Source: an uncultured Granulicatella sp.
Lineage (GTDB): Bacteria > Bacillota > Bacilli > Lactobacillales > Aerococcaceae
NCBI GenBank assembly: GCA_900551535.1
Contig: URWJ01000039.1
Span: 1 to 11,000, forward strand
DNA: 11,000 bases
Direction of reading: 5' to 3'
The stretch's first letter is position 1; the number at the start of each line of letters is the position of its first letter. Below, piece by piece: positions 1 through 7,476 of this stretch. Position numbers and translations under genes: made by a program. The notes below the pieces were generated by a model. It was not told where the DNA came from and did no database searches. It saw only the letters and a list, made by a program, of their open reading frames with translations.

Positions 1-2888
1 AGTCATACGTTTTTGCGTATCAAGCATTTGAAGACAGAAAATTCAAGAACTGGTCTACAGCTAAAGTGGATGAGACCGTTAAAGAAAGCTTAGATGAGAT
101 TAAAGCGATTCGCGAAGGCTTGAAAAAAGACTTCCAAAAAATTAAAGAGGATTACTTTGCGATTTCTCCAGAAGTTCAGCTGCAGCAAATGACGAAAGTA
201 AATCGAATTCTATCGAAACTTTCAGATATCGCAGTGATGTTTTATGACCGTTTCCAAGATGAAAAACATCAGTTAAATAAGCTTGATTTCTCAGACTTAG
301 AACATGATACTTTGAGAATTCTGACAAAATTAGATTCAAATGGTCAAAAGATTGCTTCCGAATACTATCAAAATCACTTTAAAGAAGTCATGGTCGATGA
401 GTATCAAGACGTTAACCGTGTCCAAGAAGCGATTTTAGAGCTCGTAAGTAAGCCCGATAACCGTTTTATGGTAGGCGACGTGAAACAATCTATCTACGGC
501 TTCCGTCTTGCAGATCCGTCTCTATTCCGCGAAAAATACGAAGCGTATGCCGAAGGAAAGAGTGGAGAGAGAATCGTACTAGCAGAGAATTTCCGTTCTA
601 GAGATGAGGTTCTTTCTTTTACGAATAAGGTATTCCAACAAATTATGAATAAAGAGTTGGGACAAGTGGAATATGACGATGTCGCTGCATTAAAAACAGG
701 GAATCTCTCTTATTCTCAAGATGACGACAAATCCAGTGAAATTATTTTAATTGAAGATGTGGATTTAGTTGAAAAGTCGGATGATTTAGAGGATGCTGAA
801 GGATTCGAAAAGGTAGAAAATGAGATTCATTATGTTGCGCAACGCATTCAAGAGATGATAAAGACACCTTTTGAAGTGATGAATGATAAAGCAGATGCAA
901 AACGTCCAGTAACTTATGGAGACTTTGCTATTCTTTCATCTACAAAGAGTAACAATGATAAGATTGAATCAATTTTTGCTGCTTACGGAATTCCTATAAA
1001 CGTTCAAAAGGCGCAATCATACTTTAAACGTACAGAGATTACAACAATGGTTTCTTTACTAAAAGTGATTGATAATCCACTACAAGATATTCCGCTAGTA
1101 GCTGTATTGCGCTCTGGACTTGTCGGACTAGATGAGATCGCTTTGGCGCACGTTCGTAAGTCATCGAAAAATACAAGTTATTATGAGGCTGTTTGCCAGT
1201 TTATTTCAAATTTTGAGCTTCAAGAAGTCGATTATTATGATTCTAAGCAACAATTAGCGCTTAAAGAACGTCTAGAAGGCTTTTTAACACTATTAAATAA
1301 ATGGAGAGACAGCGCGAATAACGAATCGATTGCTCAGTTAATCTGGGAAATTTATATGGATACGCATTACTTAGAATATGTCCATGGACAATCTAATGGT
1401 GCGCAAAGAGCTGTAAACTTGCATGCTTTATATGAACATGCGCATCAATATGAATCAAGTAGTTTTAAAGGTGTTCGTAACTTTATCCGCTTCATCGAAG
1501 CTCTTCAAAAGAAAGAAAAAGACTTAGATGAAGCACCGATTGCAACAGAATCAAACGCTGTTCAAGTGATGACGATTCACGCAAGTAAAGGGTTGGAATT
1601 CCCAGTCGTATTCTTAATCGATACGAATCGTAAATTCAATATGCAGGACTTAAAAGCATCTATCTTGTGCTCAGATGAAATCGGTGTAGGTACAAATTAC
1701 TTTGATTTAAATACTCGTATTACGTACCCAACCGTACAAGCTGTAGCCACAAGAAACTTCGAGAAAAAGAAATTGTTATCCGAAGAAATGCGTAAATTGT
1801 ATGTAGCAATGACACGTGCCCGTGAAAAGCTAATTATTGTAGGTACGCTTAAAAACTACGAGTCATTTAAGAAGAAATATGCCTTTTTAACAAACGAATC
1901 TAGCGAAATTTTACCTTATCAAGCACGTTTCAAGAGCGGTACATTCCTAAACTGGATGCTACTCAGTGCTATTCGCGAACAATACAAGATTACTCCTGAA
2001 ATTGTTGCAAAACCGGATATCGTAACTAAGAGTCAACAATATATTCACGAAATCAGTGGTAAAGAGGTCTTCCAAGAAGATTGGCATGAATACTATAGTG
2101 AAGCCGATTCTCCACGTGAATTGAAGTTTCGAGTACAACAAATGCTCCAAACAATTCAGCAAGACTATCAATATGACGCTGAAAGCAAGACAACAAGCTA
2201 TCAGAGTGTATCTGAATTAAAACGTGTACTTGAAGATCCAATTATCGAAGAATTATCGCAAAATAGCTTGATAGAAGAGGGGAGAAGAGCCATTTACCTC
2301 TCTCCTACATTGGAACAGCCACGCTTTATGGAAACTGCTTCAGCATCGGTTTCTGGCGCACAAAGAGGCAGTGCTCTTCACTTGTTAATGCAGAAGGTTG
2401 ACTTCACAAGTGAGATTACATTAGATTCCTTAGAACAATTACTCAGAAGTTTAGTGGAATCCAATGAAATTACACCAGAAGTTGCTGCAAAAGTTCCAGT
2501 GACACAAGCATACGAATTCTTCCAATCATCATTCGGCCAATGGATTGTGCAAAATTCACATGCATTAGTACGGGAACAAGCATTTTCTTATGTACTAGAA
2601 GCTAGCGAATTCTTTAAAGCGATTCAGACAGATGATTTGATGATGATTCACGGGATTATCGATGGTTATATCGAATTACACGATGAAATTGTCGTATTTG
2701 ACTATAAGACGGATTATGTCGTGGATTCTACAGAAGGAATTCAAAGTATCGTACGTAAATATAAAGACCAATTAAGTATATATGCCGATGCATTGAGTAT
2801 TAGTTGTAACAAAAAAGTTACAAGAAAAGTTCTATGTTTATTATCCATTAATAAGAATATAGATATCGATACATTAAATACCATATAA
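1..2888 (+). CDS. addA: ATP-dependent helicase/nuclease subunit A (AddA/RexA), 5'-truncated by window edge
   Basis: This is the helicase-nuclease subunit of the AddAB (RexAB) complex, which resects double-strand DNA ends for recombinational repair in Bacillota. The frame is open from the first full codon at 3, so the GTG at 66 is not the start. 961 residues are visible. By family length (about 1,200 residues) the N-terminus with Walker A lies upstream. UvrD/Rep superfamily I motifs occur in order: Walker B DEYQD (396-410), motif III GDVKQSIYGFR (474-506), motif IV ENFRSR, motif V with TIHASKGLEF (1572-1601) and motif VI LYVAMTRAREKL (1797-1832). The C-terminal RecB-type nuclease domain is present with GIIDG (2652-2666), the catalytic DYKTD (2700-2714) and a YKDQLSIYA-type helix after it. 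All visible catalytic motifs look intact, so I expect an active enzyme. The partner addB normally lies just upstream and is not visible. Confidence in the family is high. Confidence 0.97.
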   Translation, partial: SYVFAYQAFEDRKFKNWSTAKVDETVKESLDEIKAIREGLKKDFQKIKEDYFAISPEVQLQQMTKVNRILSKLSDIAVMFYDRFQDEKHQLNKLDFSDLEHDTLRILTKLDSNGQKIASEYYQNHFKEVMVDEYQDVNRVQEAILELVSKPDNRFMVGDVKQSIYGFRLADPSLFREKYEAYAEGKSGERIVLAENFRSRDEVLSFTNKVFQQIMNKELGQVEYDDVAALKTGNLSYSQDDDKSSEIILIEDVDLVEKSDDLEDAEGFEKVENEIHYVAQRIQEMIKTPFEVMNDKADAKRPVTYGDFAILSSTKSNNDKIESIFAAYGIPINVQKAQSYFKRTEITTMVSLLKVIDNPLQDIPLVAVLRSGLVGLDEIALAHVRKSSKNTSYYEAVCQFISNFELQEVDYYDSKQQLALKERLEGFLTLLNKWRDSANNESIAQLIWEIYMDTHYLEYVHGQSNGAQRAVNLHALYEHAHQYESSSFKGVRNFIRFIEALQKKEKDLDEAPIATESNAVQVMTIHASKGLEFPVVFLIDTNRKFNMQDLKASILCSDEIGVGTNYFDLNTRITYPTVQAVATRNFEKKKLLSEEMRKLYVAMTRAREKLIIVGTLKNYESFKKKYAFLTNESSEILPYQARFKSGTFLNWMLLSAIREQYKITPEIVAKPDIVTKSQQYIHEISGKEVFQEDWHEYYSEADSPRELKFRVQQMLQTIQQDYQYDAESKTTSYQSVSELKRVLEDPIIEELSQNSLIEEGRRAIYLSPTLEQPRFMETASASVSGAQRGSALHLLMQKVDFTSEITLDSLEQLLRSLVESNEITPEVAAKVPVTQAYEFFQSSFGQWIVQNSHALVREQAFSYVLEASEFFKAIQTDDLMMIHGIIDGYIELHDEIVVFDYKTDYVVDSTEGIQSIVRKYKDQLSIYADALSISCNKKVTRKVLCLLSINKNIDIDTLNTI

Positions 2889-2935
2889 ATGAATACGCTC
2901 AGTGTTATTTATAAATGCTGGGCGTATTCATTTAT
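2885..2935 (+). terminator. Long hairpin at the 3' end of addA, probable terminator
   Basis: Arms 2885-2902 and 2918-2935 form an 18-bp stem in the + strand RNA with one G-U pair, around a 15-nt loop. The stem begins inside the TAA stop codon (2886-2888). The GC-rich inner part (CGCTCAG with CTGGGCG) is followed by TATTCATTTAT, which lies within the outer stem, so the U-tract is imperfect. It is probably a transcription end or a 3'-protecting structure for the addA mRNA. Confidence 0.7.
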
Positions 2936-2956
2936 GATAGAGGATATAGAAACTTT

Positions 2957-2985
2957 TTGACATATAACTTAGTATAATATATATT
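2957..2985 (+). promoter_or_regulatory. Sigma-A promoter candidate P1 of the DUF624 gene
   Basis: A perfect -35 box TTGACA (2957-2962), a 17-bp spacer and the -10 box TATATT (2980-2985) lie about 105 nt before the start codon at 3092. The -10 sits within an AT-only 14-bp palindrome (2974-2987). The implied 5' UTR is about 100 nt. Confidence 0.65.
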
Positions 2986-3029
2986 ATGTAAACCTATATA
3001 TTTATCTGAAATAGAATAAAGAAACATCA

Positions 3030-3058
3030 TTGCATTTTAAAGCCCCTCAACGTATACT
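3030..3058 (+). promoter_or_regulatory. Second promoter candidate P2 of the DUF624 gene
   Basis: A weak -35 TTGCAT (3030-3035), a 17-bp spacer and a good -10 TATACT (3053-3058) lie about 33 nt before the start codon. If it is used, the gene would have tandem promoters with long and short leaders. The poor -35 suggests a weaker or activated promoter. Confidence 0.4.
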
Positions 3059-3091
3059 ATTAAAGTAATTAATTAATAAGGATGGTCTCAC

Positions 3092-3718
3092 ATGCAATAT
3101 AATCAAGACAGCAAGTTCTGGCATTTTGCTACATTAGTTGCTGATTTTATTTTATTAAATCTTTTATTTATCGTTTTATGTATACCTATTATAACTATTG
3201 GTCCTGCATTAGCTGCATTAATGCATACAACACTTAAGCTTTCTGAGGATGAAAATCGCACACTCGTTAAGCCGTTTTGGAATGAATTTAAACGTGATAT
3301 TACTAAAAAGATGCTTCTATGGATCGTATATTTAGTTCTAATTGCTGCTATGGTTTATATGGCTCAATTTTACTGGAATTTTGCTAATAATAATGCTGAT
3401 TTATTTAGAATCATTGGTTTTATGTTATTTGTGTTATCAGCGTTGATTTTAATTGTAACTATTGTAGCTTCAATTATTGGTCTTGCGATGACGACTCATT
3501 ATTTTAGCCCAATTAAACGTTTAGTAAAAAACAGTTACTTATTAATCATCGTAATGCCAGTTCAAGCATTTATTATGGCAGCTGTTTTAGTAGCTGCAAG
3601 CTTATTCTTTATCTACCAAACAGTTCCTGTATTGTCATTTTTCTTAGTGATTGGCTTTGCAGCTGTTGCATATAGTTTTGCACCGTTAATTCGTGAAGTT
3701 TTCACAAAGGTAAAATAA
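3092..3718 (+). CDS. DUF624 (YesL-like) integral membrane protein
   Basis: The product is a 208-residue membrane protein resembling the DUF624/YesL family. The N-terminal signature is visible: an aromatic/ADFILLNLLF first membrane helix (about 15-38) running into PIITIGPALAAL, then a cytoplasmic stretch with KPFWNEFKRDITK (60-73). Further hydrophobic segments lie at about 74-93, 105-133, 148-173 and 178-198, giving about five helices with a short basic C-terminus (REVFTKVK). The start has a good RBS (AAGGATGG, 6-nt spacing). The molecular function of the family is not established. Members often sit near carbohydrate transport or polysaccharide-use genes, but this copy stands alone with its own promoters, between addA and the convergent phn operon. 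Family assignment is by pattern recognition, and I infer no specific role. Confidence 0.8.
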   Translation: MQYNQDSKFWHFATLVADFILLNLLFIVLCIPIITIGPALAALMHTTLKLSEDENRTLVKPFWNEFKRDITKKMLLWIVYLVLIAAMVYMAQFYWNFANNNADLFRIIGFMLFVLSALILIVTIVASIIGLAMTTHYFSPIKRLVKNSYLLIIVMPVQAFIMAAVLVAASLFFIYQTVPVLSFFLVIGFAAVAYSFAPLIREVFTKVK

Positions 3719-3733
3719 TTAATTTTATAAACG

Positions 3734-3770
3734 AAAACGACCTACAGAAATGCTCTGTAAGTCGCTTTTT
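3734..3770. terminator. Bidirectional terminator between the DUF624 gene and phnE2
   Basis: Arms 3738-3748 and 3754-3764 (11 bp, 5-nt loop) are followed by CTTTTT on the + strand and by TTTTCG on the - strand. On the + strand the stem has one C-A mismatch. On the - strand the same position is a G-U pair, so the stem is complete in the phn direction. The site serves both convergent units. Confidence 0.85.
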
Positions 3771-3787
3771 GTTATTTAATAGATTTA

Positions 3788-4597
3788 TTAACCACGTGCT
3801 AAACGTGTACGAATCTTAGTAGATACAAACTCAATGAATAAAACTAGAATGATTAATCCACATAGAATTGCCCCTACTTCATTCCATTTATAAGCACTCA
3901 TAGCAAACATTAATGGCGAACCGATACCACCGGCACCTACCATCCCTAGAACAGTCGCATCTCTTAAGTTCATATCAAAACGATAAATCACTGTAGAGAT
4001 AAATGACGGAATTAACTGTGGTAAGATCCCAAAACGAATCTTTTGATATAAATTACATCCGCTAGCATCTAATGACTCTAAAATCTTGTAATCTAAGTCT
4101 TCGATGGCTTCAATATAAAGCTTAGAAATCATCCCGATTGATGCTACAGACATTGTTAATAACCCTGTGAAGGCACCTGGACCTGTTACACGAATAAACA
4201 TCAATCCATAAATTAATGTTGGTACCGTACGAATCGCCATGATTACTGTACGGAAAACAAGCGCTACAGGTTTTGGAACGATATTTGTAGCTGATAAGAA
4301 AGCAAATGGGATTGCTAAAATTGAACCAACTAATGTTCCTAGAAACGCAATACAGATTGTTTCTAATAAAAGATAAGCGACACCTTTATTCGACATATCG
4401 AATAACAAAGTTGTATCTGGTGAAAAAATCCCTTTAATAATATTTTTAGAGATTTCTGCCCCATTTTCAGGAATTTTACTTAATTCAATCGTTGTTCCAG
4501 ACCAAGCAACAAGTGTTACAAGAATTAAAACAACAATTAATTTTACGATCCAAGTACGAGGGGCTTTTTGATATTGATTTAATACTGCTTCATTCAT
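3788..4597 (-). CDS. phnE: Phosphonate/phosphite-type ABC transporter permease, second copy
   Basis: This 269-residue inner-membrane permease belongs to the PhnE family (BPD_transp_1 fold). One N-terminal helix (about 18-36) precedes the core domain at about 75-265. Conserved features include RTVPTLIYGLMF (123-134), the cytoplasmic coupling (EAA) loop around 173-197 with LESLDASGCNLYQKIRFG and ILPQLIP, and the VGMVGAGGIG-type segment near 217-225, which is hallmark PhnE sequence. It is the last gene of the operon. Its SD (AGGAGGGG) overlaps the TAG stop of the preceding permease, and only 12 nt separate the two genes, which indicates coupled translation. It is a diverged paralogue of that permease, and the pair presumably forms the heterodimeric channel. 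It ends just before the bidirectional terminator at 3734-3770. Confidence 0.92.
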   Translation of the reverse strand: MNEAVLNQYQKAPRTWIVKLIVVLILVTLVAWSGTTIELSKIPENGAEISKNIIKGIFSPDTTLLFDMSNKGVAYLLLETICIAFLGTLVGSILAIPFAFLSATNIVPKPVALVFRTVIMAIRTVPTLIYGLMFIRVTGPGAFTGLLTMSVASIGMISKLYIEAIEDLDYKILESLDASGCNLYQKIRFGILPQLIPSFISTVIYRFDMNLRDATVLGMVGAGGIGSPLMFAMSAYKWNEVGAILCGLIILVLFIEFVSTKIRTRLARG

Positions 4598-4609
4598 AGT
4601 TGTCCCCTC

Positions 4610-5428
4610 CTACGCTAATTTAGTACGTAAATAATAACTAATACTTTCGATAATAACTACAGTGAAGAATAAAATCACTAAAATCATACCAACATTGCTA
4701 TATTCACGCCATCCTAAGTTTTCGTTTAAGATAATCCCGATACCACCGGCACCAACATACCCAAGAATTGAAGCGTAACGAACGTTCCCTTCAAAACAGT
4801 ATAAAGAAGATGCGATGTATCCTGGTAAAATCTGAGGAATAATGGCATTAGAGAATGCTTTTCCTTTAGTTGCTCCTAGTGCTTCTGCAGCTTCGAAAGC
4901 GCCCATATCTACCGTTTCAATTTGTTCATACAGTTGTTTACCGCAATAAGCAAACGTATATGTCGCAATCGCAAATGTACCAGCAATTGTACCTAATCCG
5001 AAGATATAAGTCGCAATTAAGGCTGTTACTAAAGTTGGCAATGTACGGACCACACTTAAGAATAAACGGCTTAAACTAATGATAATTTTGTTTTTAACAA
5101 TATTACTTGAAGCAATGATTGCAAATGGAATTACGAGAATTGAACCTAGTAATGATCCAAGTAATGACATCTTAATCGTATCAATTAATGGATCCCAGAT
5201 AGAGCTTGAATATTCCCAATTTGGTGGGAACATTTTACCGATGATAACGAAGAATTGGCCTCCACGAGTCATCAATGTTTTTAAGTTAAATCCAGTAATC
5301 TTACCTGCAAAATACATCGCAATTAATAGTAAGATAGTAATTAAAATCACTTTAGAGCGGGGTTCTTTAACAGTTGTCCCGTTTTCTAATGTATATTCTT
5401 TCGGTGCGAAGAGTTCTTTAAGCTTCAT
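4610..5428 (-). CDS. phnE: Phosphonate/phosphite-type ABC transporter permease, first copy
   Basis: This 272-residue PhnE-family permease has a longer polar N-terminus (1-25), a first helix at about 26-46 and a BPD_transp_1 core from about 80 on. Visible family marks are SVVRTLPTLVTALIATYIFG (125-144), the EAA coupling loop EAAEALGATKGKAF followed by IIPQILPG (179-203), and ILGYVGAGGIG (221-231). The start ATG at 5428 lies inside the end of phnC (11-nt overlap) and is preceded by a strong SD (GGAGGAG), so translation is coupled to the ATPase gene. Together with the second permease gene downstream it should form the membrane channel of the importer. The presence of two different PhnE proteins is common in Bacillota versions of this transporter. 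Confidence 0.92.
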   Translation of the reverse strand: MKLKELFAPKEYTLENGTTVKEPRSKVILITILLLIAMYFAGKITGFNLKTLMTRGGQFFVIIGKMFPPNWEYSSSIWDPLIDTIKMSLLGSLLGSILVIPFAIIASSNIVKNKIIISLSRLFLSVVRTLPTLVTALIATYIFGLGTIAGTFAIATYTFAYCGKQLYEQIETVDMGAFEAAEALGATKGKAFSNAIIPQILPGYIASSLYCFEGNVRYASILGYVGAGGIGIILNENLGWREYSNVGMILVILFFTVVIIESISYYLRTKLA

Positions 5429-6179
5429 TTAACTCCTCCGCCTTTCCTTTATAAATTAGATCCAAGATTTCTGGTGTTACTTCAGAACTAGGACCGTCAT
5501 ATACGATTTCCCCGTCTCTAATACCGAGGATGCGATCTGCGTATTCAAGCGCTAATTCAACGTGGTGAATGTTTAAAAGGATTGAGATATTCATATCCTT
5601 ATTGATACGTTTAAAGTCTTCCATAACGCGTTTGGCAGTCACTGGGTCAAGAGCCGCAACTGGTTCGTCAGCAAGAATGATTTCTGGGTTTTGAGCCAAT
5701 GTACGAGCTAAGGCCACACGTTGTTGTTGACCACCTGATAATTGGTCTGCACGAATAAATGCTTTATCTACAATGCCAACTTTATCTAATGCTTCTAATG
5801 CATGTAATTTCTCTTGTTTTGTATAGATACCGAATAAAGAACGGAAGAATGGAATATCAGGAACGATTGAAGTTAATACGTTCTTGATAACCGTTGTTCT
5901 TGTTACTAAGTTGAATGATTGGAAAATCATCCCTACTTTATTTCTACGGAATTTACGTAGAGATTTTCCTTTTAATTTACTAACATCGATTCCATCAACT
6001 GTTAATTTTCCTTCGCTAATATCAAGCATGCGGTTAATCGTACGAATTAATGTTGATTTACCAGCTCCTGAAAGACCGATAATCGATACGAACTCCCCTT
6101 GTTCAATTTCTAAGTTAATATTTTTAAGACCTTTTACTCCGTTAGGATAAGTCTTAGATACGTTCTCAAATTTAATCAT
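5418..6179 (-). CDS. phnC: Phosphonate/phosphite-type ABC transporter ATP-binding protein
   Basis: The 253-residue ATPase energises the Phn importer from the cytoplasmic side. All nucleotide-binding motifs are intact: Walker A GLSGAGKST (35-43), Q-loop Q87, signature LSGGQQQRVALAR (147-159), Walker B ILADEP (168-173) with catalytic E172, D-loop AALDP, and the switch histidine in NIHHVELALEYADR (203-216). The stretch 107-120 (PDIPFFRSLFGIYT) is the insertion typical of PhnC rather than of other import ATPases, and the C-terminal IRDGEIVYDGPSSEVT also fits. The RBS is modest (AGAGAGG, 8-nt spacing) and lies just after a terminator-like hairpin that separates this gene from phnD. It overlaps the next gene by 11 nt. 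Confidence 0.95.
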   Translation of the reverse strand: MIKFENVSKTYPNGVKGLKNINLEIEQGEFVSIIGLSGAGKSTLIRTINRMLDISEGKLTVDGIDVSKLKGKSLRKFRRNKVGMIFQSFNLVTRTTVIKNVLTSIVPDIPFFRSLFGIYTKQEKLHALEALDKVGIVDKAFIRADQLSGGQQQRVALARTLAQNPEIILADEPVAALDPVTAKRVMEDFKRINKDMNISILLNIHHVELALEYADRILGIRDGEIVYDGPSSEVTPEILDLIYKGKAEELNEA

Positions 6180-6197
6180 GTTTCTTGCCTCTCTCTC

Positions 6198-6228
6198 AAA
6201 AAAGGGTCAGGAGAAATATCCTAACCCT
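6198..6228 (-). terminator. Intercistronic terminator-like hairpin between phnD and phnC
   Basis: In the - strand RNA, arms 6228-6219 and 6212-6203 form a 10-bp stem with one U-G pair and a 6-nt loop, and five more U residues follow (complement of 6198-6202). It lies in the 73-nt gap between the phnD stop and the phnC start, about 10 nt before the phnC SD. This is the form of a Rho-independent terminator. In an operon this position usually means partial read-through, giving more binding protein than ATPase and permease. Confidence 0.75.
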
Positions 6229-6252
6229 CATTTGATATTCATTACAAATTAA

Positions 6253-7305
6253 TTAGTTACCTGCTTTTAATTTTTTAAGTAATTGTTGTGCTTCACGTTC
6301 TTTATCGTAGTCGCTAGCATTTGCTTTCTTATAGCCTTTATGAGAGTAAATCTTGATAATCTCTTTACCTTCATCTGTCTTAGCAATATTCATCATTGCA
6401 TTTGCGAATGCTTCTTTGAATGCATCGTCAACGATTGGAGAAGCTTTACTTACAGAAATTGTGTCATTGTAAATGTCTGGAGTTACACCGATAACGTTTG
6501 TTTCTTTGAAGATATCTTCTGAACGACCGTAATCGCTAGTCCATTTCTTAGCGTAGTCATTACGAACGTCAGCATAACCAACCATGATATCAATTTGTCC
6601 TGATGCTAAACGAGCTGCAGAACTTGCGTATGAGTCAGATTGTACAACGTTTTGTAAGTCAGAAATACCTTTACCGTATTTATCTTGTAACCATAATGTT
6701 GGGTAGATATAACCTGAAGAAGAAGAAGTTCCTAAAACTCCCCATTTAGCAGAGTTTAAGTCGTCCCAAGTTAATTCTTGACCGCTGTTGATTTTAGCAG
6801 CTAATTCTTTCCCTTTTTCAGTAGGACCAGCAATAATTAAACCTTTATATGAAGTTGCTTGCTCTTTACCACGTTCTGTTGGTTTTCCGTCATTCCAATC
6901 TTTTGGATTAGAAGAATCTTTTAATAAGTTATCACGAGTAGCGGTTAATAATACGTCAACTTCTTTGTCATATAAAACATAAGTACCACCAGGTAAGAAA
7001 CCTACATCCGCACTACCAGATGCTAATGCTTCCCCTACTGCGTCAAAGCTTGTTCCAACAGTAATGTCAACATTATTAACATTGTAGCCCTCTTTTGCTA
7101 ATTCTTGTTTTAATAGTTCTTTTAATGGTTCTGTAGCAGTAACAATTGCTTCAGGATCACGAGAAGGTACAAAAGCTACCTTTAAAGTATCGATTGATTT
7201 TGAACCACTTTCTTTTGATTCAGAACCTGAATTGCTTGAACATCCAGCTAAAAGAGCTAATGATGATAGACCAATTGCTAATTTAGACCAAAAAGACTTT
7301 TTCAT
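6253..7305 (-). CDS. phnD: Phosphate/phosphite/phosphonate ABC transporter substrate-binding lipoprotein
   Basis: The 350-residue extracytoplasmic binding protein delivers substrate to the PhnE permeases. The signal peptide is of lipoprotein type: MKKSFWSK, a hydrophobic stretch, then lipobox LAGC with lipidated Cys22, followed by a Ser/Gly/Glu-rich linker to about residue 37. The mature domain starts with DTLKVAFVPSRDP and shows the PhnD-family marks PGGTYVLY, GTSSSSGYIYPT (the Ser/Thr-rich anion-binding loop) and MVGYADVRNDY with a conserved Asp. The start ATG has a consensus AGGAGG with a 10-nt spacing. It is the first gene of the phn unit and carries the operon's promoter candidates. The family covers proteins for phosphonates, phosphite, hypophosphite and related phosphorus compounds, and specificity cannot be read from the sequence alone. 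Confidence 0.94.
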   Translation of the reverse strand: MKKSFWSKLAIGLSSLALLAGCSSNSGSESKESGSKSIDTLKVAFVPSRDPEAIVTATEPLKELLKQELAKEGYNVNNVDITVGTSFDAVGEALASGSADVGFLPGGTYVLYDKEVDVLLTATRDNLLKDSSNPKDWNDGKPTERGKEQATSYKGLIIAGPTEKGKELAAKINSGQELTWDDLNSAKWGVLGTSSSSGYIYPTLWLQDKYGKGISDLQNVVQSDSYASSAARLASGQIDIMVGYADVRNDYAKKWTSDYGRSEDIFKETNVIGVTPDIYNDTISVSKASPIVDDAFKEAFANAMMNIAKTDEGKEIIKIYSHKGYKKANASDYDKEREAQQLLKKLKAGN

Positions 7306-7331
7306 ATAAAAATATCCTCCTAAGATACGGT

Positions 7332-7360
7332 AATATAATTAGAAATTAAGACTTTCTTAA
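7332..7360 (-). promoter_or_regulatory. phnD promoter candidate, proximal
   Basis: On the - strand, TTAAGA (7360-7355), a 17-bp spacer and TATATT (7337-7332) would start transcription about 20 nt before the ATG, just upstream of the SD. The -35 is weak (4 of 6) and lies inside a 17-bp dyad (7345-7361). It is an alternative to the distal candidate at 7372-7400. Confidence 0.35.
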
Positions 7361-7361
7361 T
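7345..7361. promoter_or_regulatory. 17-bp inverted repeat, possible operator of the phn operon
   Basis: ATTAAGA and TCTTAAT form a perfect 7-bp dyad around a 3-nt centre. It lies just downstream of the distal promoter candidate and overlaps the -35 of the proximal one, a position from which a bound repressor could block either. I do not recognise the regulator. It has no U-tract, so it is not a terminator. Confidence 0.4.
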
Positions 7362-7371
7362 CCCTTTTATA

Positions 7372-7400
7372 ATCTTACAAGACACACACGAAAATTACAA
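7372..7400 (-). promoter_or_regulatory. phnD promoter candidate, distal
   Basis: On the - strand, TTGTAA (7400-7395), a 17-bp spacer and TAAGAT (7377-7372) match sigma-A boxes at 4 of 6 each, with a TATAAA directly after. The implied leader is about 60 nt. I saw no riboswitch-like structure in it. Confidence 0.4.
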
Positions 7401-7476
7401 CCCATATCTAACAAAACATGAGCATTTTCATACAATTTACATATTTAAAACACTGCAAAAACAATGTAAGCGCGTG

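Noticed and set aside
66..68. GTG as the start of the AddA gene
   Set aside because: The frame is open upstream to the first base of the window, and the AddA family is far longer than 940 residues, so the gene is cut by the window edge.
2974..2987. 14-bp perfect palindrome at the P1 promoter of the DUF624 gene
   Set aside because: It consists only of A and T and overlaps the -10 region, where such palindromes arise easily by chance.
5079..5432. Open frame of 117 codons on the + strand opposite the first phnE
   Set aside because: It is antisense to a clearly conserved permease, has no RBS or recognisable domain, and is explained by the codon use of the real gene.
6283..6522. + strand open frame opposite phnD (and similar frames opposite phnC, ulaE, ulaF, ulaA and addA)
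   Set aside because: Each lies fully or mostly within a well-supported gene on the other strand and shows no family features of its own.
7306..7371. Riboswitch in the phnD leader
   Set aside because: The leader is only about 20-60 nt from the promoter candidates and holds one short dyad, which is too little for a known aptamer class.
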